The notes: generated by a model not told the origin, from the sequence alone. Shown: positions 8,187-17,413, counted from the stretch's first letter. The stretch is 64,000 nucleotides of DNA from Hyphomicrobiales bacterium (GCA_900469625.1 UBXV01000030.1:57941-121940), one strand, 5' to 3'. Numbers and translations: made by a program.

Positions 8187-8873
8187 TTACTTGGCGGGGT
8201 TGGGACCAATCCGCTTGCCGTGGCTGACGCGCTCAGCGCCGCCGTGGACATGGGTGACCGCATAATCGATGCCCATGCCGTAGGCGCCGGAATGCTCCTT
8301 CACCAGGCCGGTCACGGCGTCGTAGGTTTCCTTGCGCGCCCAGTCCCGCTGCCATTCGAGCAGCACCTGTTGCCAGGTGACCGGGATGACGCCGGCCTGC
8401 ACCATGCGGTCCATCGCATATTTGTGTGCGTCGAGAGACGTGCCGCCCGAGGCATCGGCCACCATGTAGATTTCGTAGTCGGTATCGTTGAGGCACGAGA
8501 GTGCGAAGGTGGTGTTGCAGACCTCGGTCCACAGGCCCGAGACGACGATCTTCTTGCGGCCGTCGGCCGCACCTTTCGCCAGCGCATCGCGCACGTTCTG
8601 GTCGTCCCACGAGTTCATCGAGGTGCGCTCGAGAATGTCGTTTTCAGGGAAGACGCCGAGCAGTTCGGGATAGGTGTTGCCGGAGAAACTGTCGGTCTCG
8701 ACCGACGTGATCGTCGTCGGAATGTTGAAGATTTTCGCCGCCTTGGCGAGGCCGACGACGTTGTTCTTCAGCGTCTGGCGATCGATCGACTGGACGCCGA
8801 AGGCCATCTGCGGCTGCTGGTCGATGAAGATGAGCTGGCTGTTCTGCGGGGTCAGGACTTCGAGCTTGGACAT
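8187..8873 (-). CDS. isochorismatase-like hydrolase (YcaC type)
   Basis: The product is 228 residues. It has the cysteine-hydrolase pattern of the family: Asp in FIDQQPQMAFG, Lys in the RKKIVVSGLW strand and the nucleophilic Cys in WTEVCNTTFAL. The closest well-known relative by pattern is YcaC, whose substrate is uncertain. A good ribosome site (GGAGAGACCCA) precedes the ATG at 8873. It lies 155 bp downstream of the dioxygenase and 69 bp before XapX and is probably in the same transcript. Confidence 0.85.
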   Translation of the reverse strand: MSKLEVLTPQNSQLIFIDQQPQMAFGVQSIDRQTLKNNVVGLAKAAKIFNIPTTITSVETDSFSGNTYPELLGVFPENDILERTSMNSWDDQNVRDALAKGAADGRKKIVVSGLWTEVCNTTFALSCLNDTDYEIYMVADASGGTSLDAHKYAMDRMVQAGVIPVTWQQVLLEWQRDWARKETYDAVTGLVKEHSGAYGMGIDYAVTHVHGGAERVSHGKRIGPNPAK

Positions 8874-8991
8874 TGGGTCTCTCCTTCGTGCGTGATGTGC
8901 CGTCTGGCGGCGGGTTTTAAGCGGAATAGGCGCGACCTGTCGGAGACTGTGTTTACGGGCTTACTGCGACAGGTCTTCCGGTATTGGAATT

Positions 8992-9014
8992 GCGGGCGGC
9001 CAGAGCCGGCCCGC
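8992..9014 (-). terminator. hairpin after the dioxygenase gene (weak)
   Basis: GCGGGC and GCCCGC arms enclose a short loop, with extra GGC/GCC pairing around one bulge, just 3' of the dioxygenase stop. No T-run follows, so it may only trim or attenuate the transcript before the isochorismatase-like gene. Confidence 0.3.
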
Positions 9015-9028
9015 AGGCAATTCGTCTT

Positions 9029-9961
9029 TCAGGCCGCGAGCGGCACGAGGCCGGCCTCGATCCGGTCGCGCAAGGGTTCGTAGCGTTGCGGCAGCTTCAG
9101 CGCCTGACCAAGATGGGCGGTGTCCTCGTCACGGTTGAAGCCGGGCTCGTTGGTCGCGATTTCGAACAATACGCCGCCAGGGGTGCGGAAGTAGATCGCC
9201 CAGAAATAGTCGCGGTCAATGACCGGCGTGACCTGGTAGCCGGTATCCATCAGTGCCTTTCGAACCTCGAGCTGTGCTGCACGGTCATCGACGGCAAAAG
9301 CGATGTGGTGGACGGAGCCCGCCCCCTGCCGCGCAAACGTCGTCTGCGGCAGCGCTTCGAGATCGATCGTGTCGGCGCCGTTGCCGTTGGGGATCACCAG
9401 CCTTGTGACATTGCCGTCTTTTTCAGCGCGCTCATAGCCCATGAAACCGAGAAGCTCCTCCATGGCTGCCGTGTCATGCAGGCTCAATCTGGCGCCGGCA
9501 AAGCCGCGGATGGCTGCATCATCAGGCACGCCGCCGGCGGTCCAGGCGGAACGCCCGTCATCGGCCTTTTCGACCAGCGCCAGTCCGTCACCATCCGGGC
9601 CGGAGAACCGCAGGCGGTTGGCACCGAAGATCGTATCGGTCTTGATGCCAGCGACACCCTGCGACACCAGGCGATCCTTCCAGTAGGCGAGCGAGCCCTT
9701 GGGAACAGAGAACTGCGTTTCGCCCACTTCGCCAACGCCCGGGCGGCCGCGCATCATCTGATCGAACGGGAAATAGGTCATCACCGTGCCGGCAGCACCG
9801 GTCTCGTCGCCGTAATAAAGATGGTAGATGCTCGGCTCATCGAAATTGACCGTCTTCTTCACCCGCCTGAGGCCGAGCGTGTCGGTGAAGAAAGCATTGT
9901 TCCGCCTGGCGTCCGACGCCATGGACGTCACATGGTGCAGTCCCTTGATATCCTTGATCAT
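9029..9961 (-). CDS. ring-cleaving dioxygenase, two-domain VOC (MhqO/LinE type)
   Basis: The product is 310 residues from ATG 9961 (AAGGAAAC upstream); an in-frame start at 10021 would lie inside the LysR operator region. Two vicinal-oxygen-chelate modules are seen: the first starts IKGLHHVTSMASD, the second GSVHHIAFAVDD, with metal-ligand candidates His in LHHVT, His in VHHIAF and Glu in GVLFEIATN. Family members cleave hydroquinones or protect against quinones. It leads the operon dioxygenase, isochorismatase-like hydrolase, XapX, YtcJ and is divergent from the LysR gene with a shared operator. Confidence 0.88.
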   Translation of the reverse strand: MIKDIKGLHHVTSMASDARRNNAFFTDTLGLRRVKKTVNFDEPSIYHLYYGDETGAAGTVMTYFPFDQMMRGRPGVGEVGETQFSVPKGSLAYWKDRLVSQGVAGIKTDTIFGANRLRFSGPDGDGLALVEKADDGRSAWTAGGVPDDAAIRGFAGARLSLHDTAAMEELLGFMGYERAEKDGNVTRLVIPNGNGADTIDLEALPQTTFARQGAGSVHHIAFAVDDRAAQLEVRKALMDTGYQVTPVIDRDYFWAIYFRTPGGVLFEIATNEPGFNRDEDTAHLGQALKLPQRYEPLRDRIEAGLVPLAA

Positions 9962-10047
9962 GGCCGTTGTTTCCTTGCGTTTTCTCCGGGCGGTTCGTCC
10001 GATGTCTGTTGCTGAAAACAAACCTACGCAGATTGCCGACGAGGCGG

Positions 10048-10087
10048 AATTGCAATATTACTTTCGAATGAATTGCGATTTTTGAAA
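10048..10087. promoter_or_regulatory. LysR-type operator, copy 3 (between dioxygenase and lysR)
   Basis: It matches the element at 3541-3580 at about 32 of 40 positions. The recognition half TTGCGATTTTTGAAA (10073-10087) ends only 7 bases before the LysR start codon, the right place for autorepression, while the other half faces the dioxygenase start 87 bp away. Confidence 0.65.
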
Positions 10088-10094
10088 TAATGAG

Positions 10095-10994
10095 ATGAAC
10101 GACTACAAAGCGCTCCGCACCTTCCTGATGGCCGCCGAAAAGAGAAATTTCGCGCAGGTCGCCCGTGAACTCGACATGACGCCGGCGGCAGTGACCCGGG
10201 CGATCGCAGCACTTGAAGCCGATCTGGGTGTCCAGCTGTTCGTTCGAACGACCAGGCAGGTGTCGCTGACGACGGACGGCGCGATTTTCGCGGCCCAGAT
10301 CCAGCCCGCGATGGAGACACTCGAAAGCGCGCGGCGCGACGTCATGAACACCCACAAGACGGATGAAGGGCGGCTGAGGATCAGCGCGCCGACCTGGCTC
10401 GGAAAGACTTTCCTGCCGACGATCATCTCAGGCTTCAAGGAACTCTATCCGAGGATCTCATTCGAGGTCGTGCTGTCGGACGGGCTCGTCAACATCGTCA
10501 ACGACGATTACGACCTGGCGATCCGCATCTCCTCGCAGCCCTCGGACAAGTTCACCATCTGGCGGAAAATCTGCGCCATACCGCGCATCCTGGTGGCCGC
10601 GCCCGGCAGCCGCTGCGCTGGCCTCAGCCATCCCGGCGAGCTCACCCCCGAAGAGTGCCTCGCCTATAGCGGCGAGAGCCGACGGGAAAGCTGGGTGCTC
10701 TCGGACGGCGGCTCATCGGTGACCATCTCGGCAGGCCGCGCCTTCAGCGCCAATAGCGGCGAGATCCTTGCCGACATGGCGGCCGATGGTGCGGGTGTCG
10801 CGCTTCTTCCCGGCTTTCATATCGCCGAACATCTGCGCACCGGGCGCCTCGTTCATGCCTTCAAGGGATGGGCGCCGCAGGATCTGTGGCTGACGCTTTA
10901 TTATCCGCCCTACCAGGCGCTGCCGCCGCGCATCGCCTCATTCTCGAAGTTCTTCGAGAAGCAGATCCTGAGCGTCGTCATCCCCGTTCATTGA
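10095..10994 (+). CDS. LysR-family transcriptional regulator of the detoxification cluster
   Basis: The product is 299 residues. The N-terminal winged helix-turn-helix is canonical (FLMAAEKRNFAQVARELDMT then PAAVTRAIAALEADLGVQLF, residues about 10-52), followed by a LysR substrate-binding domain with VLSDGLVNIVNDDYDLAIRI, close to the AaeR/DsdC-like group that controls nearby genes. It is divergent from the dioxygenase. A 40-bp element overlapping its promoter recurs before the doxX-MFS and hydrolase genes, so its predicted regulon covers all three transcription units of 2613-9961. The inducer is likely a quinone or phenolic compound, by analogy with MhqR/QorR-type systems only. Confidence 0.9.
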   Translation: MNDYKALRTFLMAAEKRNFAQVARELDMTPAAVTRAIAALEADLGVQLFVRTTRQVSLTTDGAIFAAQIQPAMETLESARRDVMNTHKTDEGRLRISAPTWLGKTFLPTIISGFKELYPRISFEVVLSDGLVNIVNDDYDLAIRISSQPSDKFTIWRKICAIPRILVAAPGSRCAGLSHPGELTPEECLAYSGESRRESWVLSDGGSSVTISAGRAFSANSGEILADMAADGAGVALLPGFHIAEHLRTGRLVHAFKGWAPQDLWLTLYYPPYQALPPRIASFSKFFEKQILSVVIPVH

Positions 10995-11013
10995 CCCCGA
11001 CGGTGTCGACCGC

Positions 11014-12540
11014 TCAGGCCCGGAGATGGACGTCGACGCCGTCTCCCTGATACCGGTTGAGACCGATATCGGTGCGGGTGGCACGGCGGTGGATGTCCGC
11101 CATGACCGGCTCGAAAATTCTGTTGCGGCGCTCGAGTTCGGCGTGTTCGGCCAGATAGGCCGGCACCAGCTCGGCGATCTCGTCGAAGATGGCCTGTTCG
11201 TCGACGGTGGTCACGCGCCGGTTTTCCATCACGATCCGGCCTGCGACCATCACGGTCTCGATCGAAGAGCCGTTTTCGGAATAGACCAGGTGCTTGGCGA
11301 CGTCATTGAGCGGCATGAATGGATAGCTGCGAAGGTCGAGGATCAGGAGGTCTGCAGCCTTGCCGACCTCCAGCGAACCGGTCGCCTCCTCCAGCATGGC
11401 GGTCTTCGCACCGCCGATAGTGGCCATGGCAAGGATCTCATCCGCCGCCAACCAGCCTTCGTAGTCGGGTCCGGCAGCGCTGTGCACGAGGCCGGCGACG
11501 CGCATGACGTCGAAAATGCGGGACGTATCGTTCGAGGAGACGCCGTCGGTTCCCAACCCGACCGTCACCCCGGCATCGAGCAGGCGGCGGACCGGCGCGA
11601 TGCCGGCACCGAGCTTCAGGTTCGACACGGCATTGTGGGCAACCGAAACGCCGGCGTCCCCCATCAGCCGCATGTCCTCGTCGCTGACCCAGACCGAATG
11701 AGCAATCGTCGTGTTGCGCTTCAACAGGCCGAGATCGTGCATGTAGGCTATCAGCGATTTGCCGTGCAGCCTGTGGCCGGTCACGGCCTGCGTCTTGGTC
11801 TCCAGAATATGGGTGTGGAAGGGCACGTGCTTTTCGACCGCAAGGTCCATGCACGCCGCCATCAGATCCGGCGAGCAGCGCTGCGGCGCCGAGGGCGCGA
11901 TCATGAAATTCAGCCGGCCCGATTTGCCGTGCAGGCTGGAAAAGGCTGACCGGCAATAGTCGATATAGGCGCTCGCCGTCATCGGCGGGCCGAAATCGAG
12001 AAGCGCCTGCAGCTCGGCCGGCATCACCTCGCGGGCAAACGGCAGCGCATCGAGCGTGTGGACGTTCATCACCGCGCTTGAGACATTGGCGCGAATGCCG
12101 GCATCGTCATAGGCGCGAAAGACCGTTGCAAGGCGATCGAGATCGTGACGCGGCGGATCGAAGAAATCGTCGCAGAAGGTGGTGACCCCGGTGCGCAGCG
12201 ATTCCATCGCCAGCAGCAGGCTGCGCAGATAGAGCAGCCGTTCGCCGATCGCATCGTTCATCAGCAGCGGATAGGCATAGAGCAGCCAGATTTCGAGCGG
12301 CATGCGCTCGTAGCGACCGCGCAGAAACGTCTCGCTCGAATGGGTGTGGGCGTTGACGAGCCCCGGCATCACCAGCTTGCCGCGCCCGTCGATGATCCGG
12401 GCGTCGGGGCCGGCAACGAGCGCCTCGCCGATCGCCTTGATCGTCCCGCCTTCGACCAGCACGTCGCCGGCAAACGGCGTCGTGCCGTGGCCGCGATCCA
12501 TCGCCACGATCGTCGCGTTGCGGATCAGGATTTGGCTCAT
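11014..12540 (-). CDS. TRZ/ATZ-type amidohydrolase, probable nucleoside or base deaminase
   Basis: The product is 508 residues from ATG 12540. It shows the metal-dependent deaminase pattern: NAHTHSSE after PGLV (two His ligands), HTHILETK (third ligand), a His in AHSVWVSDED and Asp in LGTDGVSSND. This is the AtzA/TrzN/S-adenosylhomocysteine deaminase group. It closes the nucleoside operon, and its ATG overlaps the stop of the nucleoside hydrolase gene by ATGA, so deamination of an imported purine or pyrimidine nucleoside or its base is the best guess. Guanine, cytosine or methylthioadenosine deaminase activity cannot be told apart from sequence alone. Confidence 0.85.
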   Translation of the reverse strand: MSQILIRNATIVAMDRGHGTTPFAGDVLVEGGTIKAIGEALVAGPDARIIDGRGKLVMPGLVNAHTHSSETFLRGRYERMPLEIWLLYAYPLLMNDAIGERLLYLRSLLLAMESLRTGVTTFCDDFFDPPRHDLDRLATVFRAYDDAGIRANVSSAVMNVHTLDALPFAREVMPAELQALLDFGPPMTASAYIDYCRSAFSSLHGKSGRLNFMIAPSAPQRCSPDLMAACMDLAVEKHVPFHTHILETKTQAVTGHRLHGKSLIAYMHDLGLLKRNTTIAHSVWVSDEDMRLMGDAGVSVAHNAVSNLKLGAGIAPVRRLLDAGVTVGLGTDGVSSNDTSRIFDVMRVAGLVHSAAGPDYEGWLAADEILAMATIGGAKTAMLEEATGSLEVGKAADLLILDLRSYPFMPLNDVAKHLVYSENGSSIETVMVAGRIVMENRRVTTVDEQAIFDEIAELVPAYLAEHAELERRNRIFEPVMADIHRRATRTDIGLNRYQGDGVDVHLRA

Positions 12541-13475
12541 GGCAGGTTCTCCAGCGATGTCAGGAGCAGATCGTAATAGGCGACCGGATCGCCGTCCGTG
12601 ACATAGAATACGTTCTTCGGCCGGTCGGTAATCTGCCACCAGTCGGCAACCGTCATGCCCGACGTCAGCGTGCCGCTCAGTTCAACGGAGACGTTGATCT
12701 GCCGGCCCGAAAACATCTCCGGCGCCATCATGAAGGCCGGCACGCACGGACCGTGCAGCGGCGCACCCTCCCAGCCATATTTCCTGAGATCGAAGGCCTC
12801 GGAGAATTCCAGCATTTCGGCGGTCGCAACGCCGCAGCGGTTGCCAAGCGCACGCATGGCGCTAAGACGCGCCGGCGTCGAGCGCATCTTGTGCGTCACG
12901 TCGAGCGGCAGCAGCGTGGTCTTGATGCCGGCCTTCAGCACGATGTCGGCGGCTTCGGGATCGACATAGCAGTTGAACTCCGCCGTCGGCGTGATGTTGC
13001 CGACCTCGAAATAGGCGCCGAGCATGGCGACGACCTCGTGGATCTTGCCGGCAATGTCGGGGGCCTTGCGCAGGGCCATCGCGAGATTGGTCACCGGCGA
13101 CAGCGAGCAGATGGTGATCTCACCGGGATGGGCGCGCACCGTATCAATGATGAAATCGACGCCGTGCTTTTCTTGGGGCTCGATCTTCGGCTCAGGCAGG
13201 TCCGGACCGTCGAGGCCAGTCGGGCCATGCACGTGCTCGGCCATGACAAGCGGACGGAGGATCGGATGCGGGCAACCGGCAAAGACCGGAATATCGGGCC
13301 GCCCAGCCAGCTCCATCAGCTTCAGGCAGTTGGCGATCGTGTGATCGAGGTTGATGTTGCCGGCGGTGGCAACGAGCCCGAGCACATCGAAGGCTTGGCG
13401 CTGGCCGAGGATCATCAGGATGGCGGCCGCCTGGTCCTGGCCGGGATCGGTGAGGATGATGAGCTTGCGGGTCAT
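12537..13475 (-). CDS. nucleoside hydrolase-like protein with altered N-terminal metal motif
   Basis: The product is 312 residues, the usual length for inosine/uridine-preferring nucleoside hydrolases. The N-terminal DxDPGxDD metal and ribose motif appears as LTDPGQDQ, so the first Asp and the last Asp are replaced by Leu and Gln. The strand and loop SLSPVTNLAMAL and VVAMLGAY, and the segment TPTAEFNCYVDPEAA, are otherwise normal for the family. It should split imported nucleosides into ribose and base, if the altered site still binds calcium. Overlaps of ATGA type couple it to the VOC gene before it and the deaminase after it. Confidence 0.85.
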   Translation of the reverse strand: MTRKLIILTDPGQDQAAAILMILGQRQAFDVLGLVATAGNINLDHTIANCLKLMELAGRPDIPVFAGCPHPILRPLVMAEHVHGPTGLDGPDLPEPKIEPQEKHGVDFIIDTVRAHPGEITICSLSPVTNLAMALRKAPDIAGKIHEVVAMLGAYFEVGNITPTAEFNCYVDPEAADIVLKAGIKTTLLPLDVTHKMRSTPARLSAMRALGNRCGVATAEMLEFSEAFDLRKYGWEGAPLHGPCVPAFMMAPEMFSGRQINVSVELSGTLTSGMTVADWWQITDRPKNVFYVTDGDPVAYYDLLLTSLENLP

Positions 13476-13897
13476 GGCGCCACCTTGCCGGGCGCGCCGC
13501 CATCGAGCCAGGCGTAGAGTTCCCAGGTTTCGCCATCCGGGCCGTGGAAATAGAGGCACCGGGCATTCCAGGGGTAGTCGGCCGGGGGATTGAGGAAGGT
13601 GATGCCGTCGCCCTTGAGTTCGGCGTAGAGAGCATCGATCTCGGCGGGATCATCGAGCCGCACCGCCACAAGCACCGCCGATGCCGACCCCTTGGGCACG
13701 CGCACATCGGCATGTTTCTCAATATGGGAGCGCTCCCAAAGTGCGAGCGTCAGCCCGGCGCCGGTGAAATCGGCAAAGCCGGGTGCGCGATGCTTGAGTT
13801 CGAAGCCGAGCTTCTCGGTGTAGAAGCGGATCGAGGCATCGAGATCTGTGACCAGGATGCAGACGTCCTGGATCGGATGGCGCTGGGCAAAGGTCAT
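13472..13897 (-). CDS. VOC-family (glyoxalase/bleomycin-resistance-like) protein
   Basis: The product is 141 residues with a single paired beta-alpha-beta-beta-beta domain: HPIQDVCILVTDLDASIRFY at the start and FHGPDGETWELYAW at the end, as in glyoxalase/dioxygenase superfamily proteins. The metal site is not obvious, and its substrate is unknown. It sits between the second permease gene (8 bp gap) and the nucleoside hydrolase (ATGA overlap), so it is co-translated with nucleoside breakdown genes. Confidence 0.8.
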   Translation of the reverse strand: MTFAQRHPIQDVCILVTDLDASIRFYTEKLGFELKHRAPGFADFTGAGLTLALWERSHIEKHADVRVPKGSASAVLVAVRLDDPAEIDALYAELKGDGITFLNPPADYPWNARCLYFHGPDGETWELYAWLDGGAPGKVAP

Positions 13898-13905
13898 GTT
13901 GTCTC

Positions 13906-14799
13906 CTACTGATCCTTCAGTTCGGCAAAGGAGCTGGCCGCCTTCGCGCCGCCGCGCAGTTTGCCGGAAAGCCAGACCCCGAAGACGGTGGCGAGATAGG
14001 GCAGCGCCTGCAGCAGGTCGTGCGGGATCTTGTCGCCGAACATCAATTGCGCCCGGATCCCCAGCGCACCGACAACGGCGAAAAACAGGGCGGCGAAGGT
14101 GGCCCCGACCGGATGGGAGGCGCCGAAGATGACAGCCGCGAACGCCATGAAGCCGCGCCCCGCCGTCATGCCTTGCGCAAAGAATTGCAGGCTTCCGGCA
14201 GCAAGTTCCGCCCCGCCGATGGCGCAGAGCACACCGCCGATCGCAAGCGCCACCAGGCGCATGCGTGACGGGTTGGCCCCGACGCTGCGGGCCGCGAAGG
14301 GATGTTCGCCGCAGGCTGCAAGCCTGAGGCCGAAGCGGGTGCGGCGCAAAAGCACCCACATGCCGAAGACGACGAACGGCATGGCGGCGACCGAGATCGA
14401 CAGCACGCCATAGGCGCCGAAGGCCGGACCGAGCTTGGGAAGGCCGAAAGGCGCCGTTACACTTGCCTGGCTTCCGAAGATCGACTGGACGGCGAGCGCC
14501 GTTCCGCCGACGCCAAGGCCTGTCAGCCCGAGGCCGGCAATGATCGGATTGGCCTTGAGCCTGTCGATCACGAACCAGAGGAGGACGGAGGCAGCAACGC
14601 ACATCAGGATGGCGATAAGGAGAGCGGCGACAATGGAGTTGGTCAGCATGATGCCGACGATCGTGGCGCAGGCGCCGATGATCATCAGGCCCTCGAGGCC
14701 GAGGTTCCACACCCCTGCCCGCTGCGCGATGACGCCGGCAAGGGTGACGTAGATCAGCGGTGTGCCGGAGCGCAAGATGGCGATGATGATCTCGTTCAT
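13906..14799 (-). CDS. nucleoside-type ABC transporter permease 2
   Basis: The product is 297 residues, almost entirely hydrophobic with about eight to nine spans. The pattern PLIYVTLAGVIAQRAGVWNL then GLEGLMIIGA, and the conserved loop ACGEHPFAARSVGANPSRMR, identify a BPD_transp_2 permease of the YufQ/NupQ (BmpA-linked) group. It pairs with permease 1, whose stop overlaps its start by ATGA, and both serve the ATPase at 15830. Confidence 0.9.
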   Translation of the reverse strand: MNEIIIAILRSGTPLIYVTLAGVIAQRAGVWNLGLEGLMIIGACATIVGIMLTNSIVAALLIAILMCVAASVLLWFVIDRLKANPIIAGLGLTGLGVGGTALAVQSIFGSQASVTAPFGLPKLGPAFGAYGVLSISVAAMPFVVFGMWVLLRRTRFGLRLAACGEHPFAARSVGANPSRMRLVALAIGGVLCAIGGAELAAGSLQFFAQGMTAGRGFMAFAAVIFGASHPVGATFAALFFAVVGALGIRAQLMFGDKIPHDLLQALPYLATVFGVWLSGKLRGGAKAASSFAELKDQ

Positions 14800-15833
14800 T
14801 GCGGCCGCCCTCCGAGACGCAGCACCCTGTCGACGAATTTCGATCTCGCGGTGATGAACAGCGCGATCGCCGCGTTGATGATGTCGATCGCGGCAGCCGG
14901 CAGCCCGGCCATGATCGGCAGATAAAGCGCCGCCGAGGCAAGGCCGCCGAAGAACACCGCGGCCGCAGCCGTGCCGAGCACCGAGAGATTGGCGACAAGC
15001 GCGATCAGGATCGCCGTGAAGCCGTGGGCAGGCAGGAAGCCGGATGCGATGCGGCCGTTCGGCCCCATGAACTCGATGGTTCCGGCAAGCCCGGCGAGCG
15101 CGCCCGAGATGAGGAAGCTCGACAGGCCGAGCTTCCAGAGCCTGGCGCCCTGCCACTCCACCATGGTGCCGTTGCGGCCGGCAAGGCTTGCGAGAACCCC
15201 GAAGGCGGTGCGGTTGACCAGGAGCCACATCAGGATGCCGACGGCGGCAGCGATGGCGATGATGGTCGGCGACAGCCCAAGCGAGTCCGAGATGCGATAG
15301 GCGGCATCGAGCGGACGGCTCGACGCCTGCTGGCCGGACCCTGAGGGATCCTTGAGCGGGCCCGATGTGACATAGACCAAAAGCAGGCCGGCCATGAAAT
15401 TGCCCATCAGCGTGGTGATGACCTCGTCCGTTCCGGAGCGCAGCCTGAGCAGTCCCGGCCAGAGCGCCCAGAGCGCGCCGCCGAGCATGCCCGAGAGGAT
15501 GAGCGCAGGGATGACGAGAAACGCCGGCCCGCCCTTGAACGCTTCCGCGGCGAAGGCCGCGCAGATCGCGCCGACATAGAACTGGCCCTGGGCGCCGATA
15601 TTGAAAAAGCCGGCCCGGAAGGAAATCCCGACGCCGACGGCGGTGATGAACAGGGGCAATGCCCATCTGAGGCTCTGCTCGATCGCGCCGCTGCGCAGGA
15701 AGGCGCCATCAGCCACCGCCCAAAGCATGGTCAGGGCATTGTAGCCGGCGAACTGAAACACCAGCGCGCACAGGACGAGCGCGAAGACGACGAAAACGAG
15801 GCTGCGGGCTACCGTGAAAAGACTGTCTTTCAT
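14796..15833 (-). CDS. nucleoside-type ABC transporter permease 1
   Basis: The product is 345 residues with about nine membrane spans. ISFRAGFFNIGAQGQFYVGA and the loop RNGTMVEWQGARLWKLGLSS are typical of the YufP/NupP permeases of BMP-dependent nucleoside importers. Start and stop overlap the flanking genes by 4 bp on both sides, so ATPase, permease 1 and permease 2 are translationally coupled. Confidence 0.9.
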   Translation of the reverse strand: MKDSLFTVARSLVFVVFALVLCALVFQFAGYNALTMLWAVADGAFLRSGAIEQSLRWALPLFITAVGVGISFRAGFFNIGAQGQFYVGAICAAFAAEAFKGGPAFLVIPALILSGMLGGALWALWPGLLRLRSGTDEVITTLMGNFMAGLLLVYVTSGPLKDPSGSGQQASSRPLDAAYRISDSLGLSPTIIAIAAAVGILMWLLVNRTAFGVLASLAGRNGTMVEWQGARLWKLGLSSFLISGALAGLAGTIEFMGPNGRIASGFLPAHGFTAILIALVANLSVLGTAAAAVFFGGLASAALYLPIMAGLPAAAIDIINAAIALFITARSKFVDRVLRLGGRPQ

Positions 15834-17413
15834 GCGCTTGTCCTCGCAGCCGCATCGGTCATGGCCGCCCCGACCGAAGCAATATCGAAGGGCGCGCGGA
15901 ATTCGCCGTTCACACGCCCCGACAGCATCACCACGACACGGTCCGAGATGTCGAACAGCTCGTCGAGATCCGACGAGATCAACAGGATGGCGGCGCCGTG
16001 ATCGCGGGCCTGCCTGAGCGCCTGCCACACGAAGGCGGTGGCGCCGATATCAAGACCCCGTGTCGGCTGGGCGGCGATGATCAGCCTGGCTTGGCTGTCG
16101 ACCTCGCGTGCGAGGATCACCTTCTGGGCGTTGCCACCCGACAGAGACCCGGCCTTCTGAGCCGAATTGTGATAGCTGACGCTCCATTCCTTCAGCGACC
16201 GGTCGCAGGCTTCGCGAACGGCGGCGGGGCGGATCAGCTTGAGCAAACTGCCCTGCAGCAGCTCCCTCGCGCTCCAGTTCTGCCAGAGCGAACTGGTGAG
16301 GCTGAGGCCCTCGACGTTGCGCTCGAAGGGAATGATCCTGAGGCCGATCGCGCGACGTGCGGCAAGCGGCTTGCCCGTCACGTCTTCACCCGCGAGCCGG
16401 ATGGAACCGTTCGCGAGATCAGCGAGCGCGGAAATCGCCCGCACCAACGTCTTCTGTCCGTTACCCTCGACGCCGGCGATGCCGACGATCTCTCCGGGGC
16501 GAATTTCCAGGTCGATGCCATCGAGCGCGATGCCCTCGTTATCAGGGCGCGTCGAAACGGCTTTCATGGTGAGCACGCTTGGAGCGGTCTTATGTTCGAG
16601 ATGACCGGCGCCTTCGCCCACCGGCGATGTCGTCCCGACCAGCGCATCGCGCTCGTGCCGGTCGAGCGTCCTTGCAATCGCGTCGCCGACGATCAGGTTG
16701 GCGAGCCTTTCAGCCGAAACCTCTGCGATCGGCAGCGGCCCCTCGACTTTGCGGCCGCCACGCAGAACCGTGACCGTATCGGCGATCCCCAGCACTTCGC
16801 GGATCTTGTGCAGGATGAGGATGACGGTCACGCCGCGTTCCTTCAGACGGCGGACGCGGGCAAACAGCATGTCGATGCCGGAGGGAGACAGCACCGCGGT
16901 CGGCTCGTCGAGGATCAGCACGCGTGCATCCATGACCAGCGCTCGCGCGATCTCGATGCCCTGCTGCGTCTCGATCGGCAGGTCGCGGATGCGTCTGTTG
17001 AGGTCGACCTGTACGTCGAGACTGGCCAGATGCGCGCGCCATTTTTCGACAAGGCCCTTGCGGCTGTAGATGCCACCTTTGCCCGTCGCGCCGAACTCCA
17101 TCGCCTCGGCGACGGTGAAGGAGGGTGGCAGGGCAAAACTCTGATGCACCAGCTCCACGCCCGCGGCCCGGCTCTGGTCGACATGGCCGGTGCGGATCTC
17201 CTCACCCATCACGTAGACGGCGCCGGCGCTTGGCTGAACGAGGCCCGCGGCGACACGGGCGAAGGTCGTCTTGCCAGCGCCATTCTGGCCGACGACCGCG
17301 TGGATCTGGCCGGGGACAAACGAAACGGCAATGTCTGATAACGCCGTGACGTCGCCGAATTTCACGGTGACATCACGGCACTCCAGCGCGGGTTTCGAAG
17401 CATTCGACATCAT
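15830..17413 (-). CDS. nucleoside-type ABC transporter ATPase, duplicated nucleotide-binding domains
   Basis: The product is 527 residues with two ABC domains. The first has a normal Walker A (GQNGAGKTT) and Walker B (VLILDEPTAVL), but its signature region is degenerate (DLPIETQQGIEIARAL). The second has a degenerate Walker A (GVEGNGQKTL) with a good signature (SLSGGNAQKVILAREV). This asymmetry is normal for the sugar/nucleoside double-ATPase class (YufO/RbsA-like). Start at ATG 17413, with a second ATG directly after. It lies 120 bp downstream of the BMP gene behind a terminator-like hairpin. Confidence 0.9.
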   Translation of the reverse strand: MMSNASKPALECRDVTVKFGDVTALSDIAVSFVPGQIHAVVGQNGAGKTTFARVAAGLVQPSAGAVYVMGEEIRTGHVDQSRAAGVELVHQSFALPPSFTVAEAMEFGATGKGGIYSRKGLVEKWRAHLASLDVQVDLNRRIRDLPIETQQGIEIARALVMDARVLILDEPTAVLSPSGIDMLFARVRRLKERGVTVILILHKIREVLGIADTVTVLRGGRKVEGPLPIAEVSAERLANLIVGDAIARTLDRHERDALVGTTSPVGEGAGHLEHKTAPSVLTMKAVSTRPDNEGIALDGIDLEIRPGEIVGIAGVEGNGQKTLVRAISALADLANGSIRLAGEDVTGKPLAARRAIGLRIIPFERNVEGLSLTSSLWQNWSARELLQGSLLKLIRPAAVREACDRSLKEWSVSYHNSAQKAGSLSGGNAQKVILAREVDSQARLIIAAQPTRGLDIGATAFVWQALRQARDHGAAILLISSDLDELFDISDRVVVMLSGRVNGEFRAPFDIASVGAAMTDAAARTSA

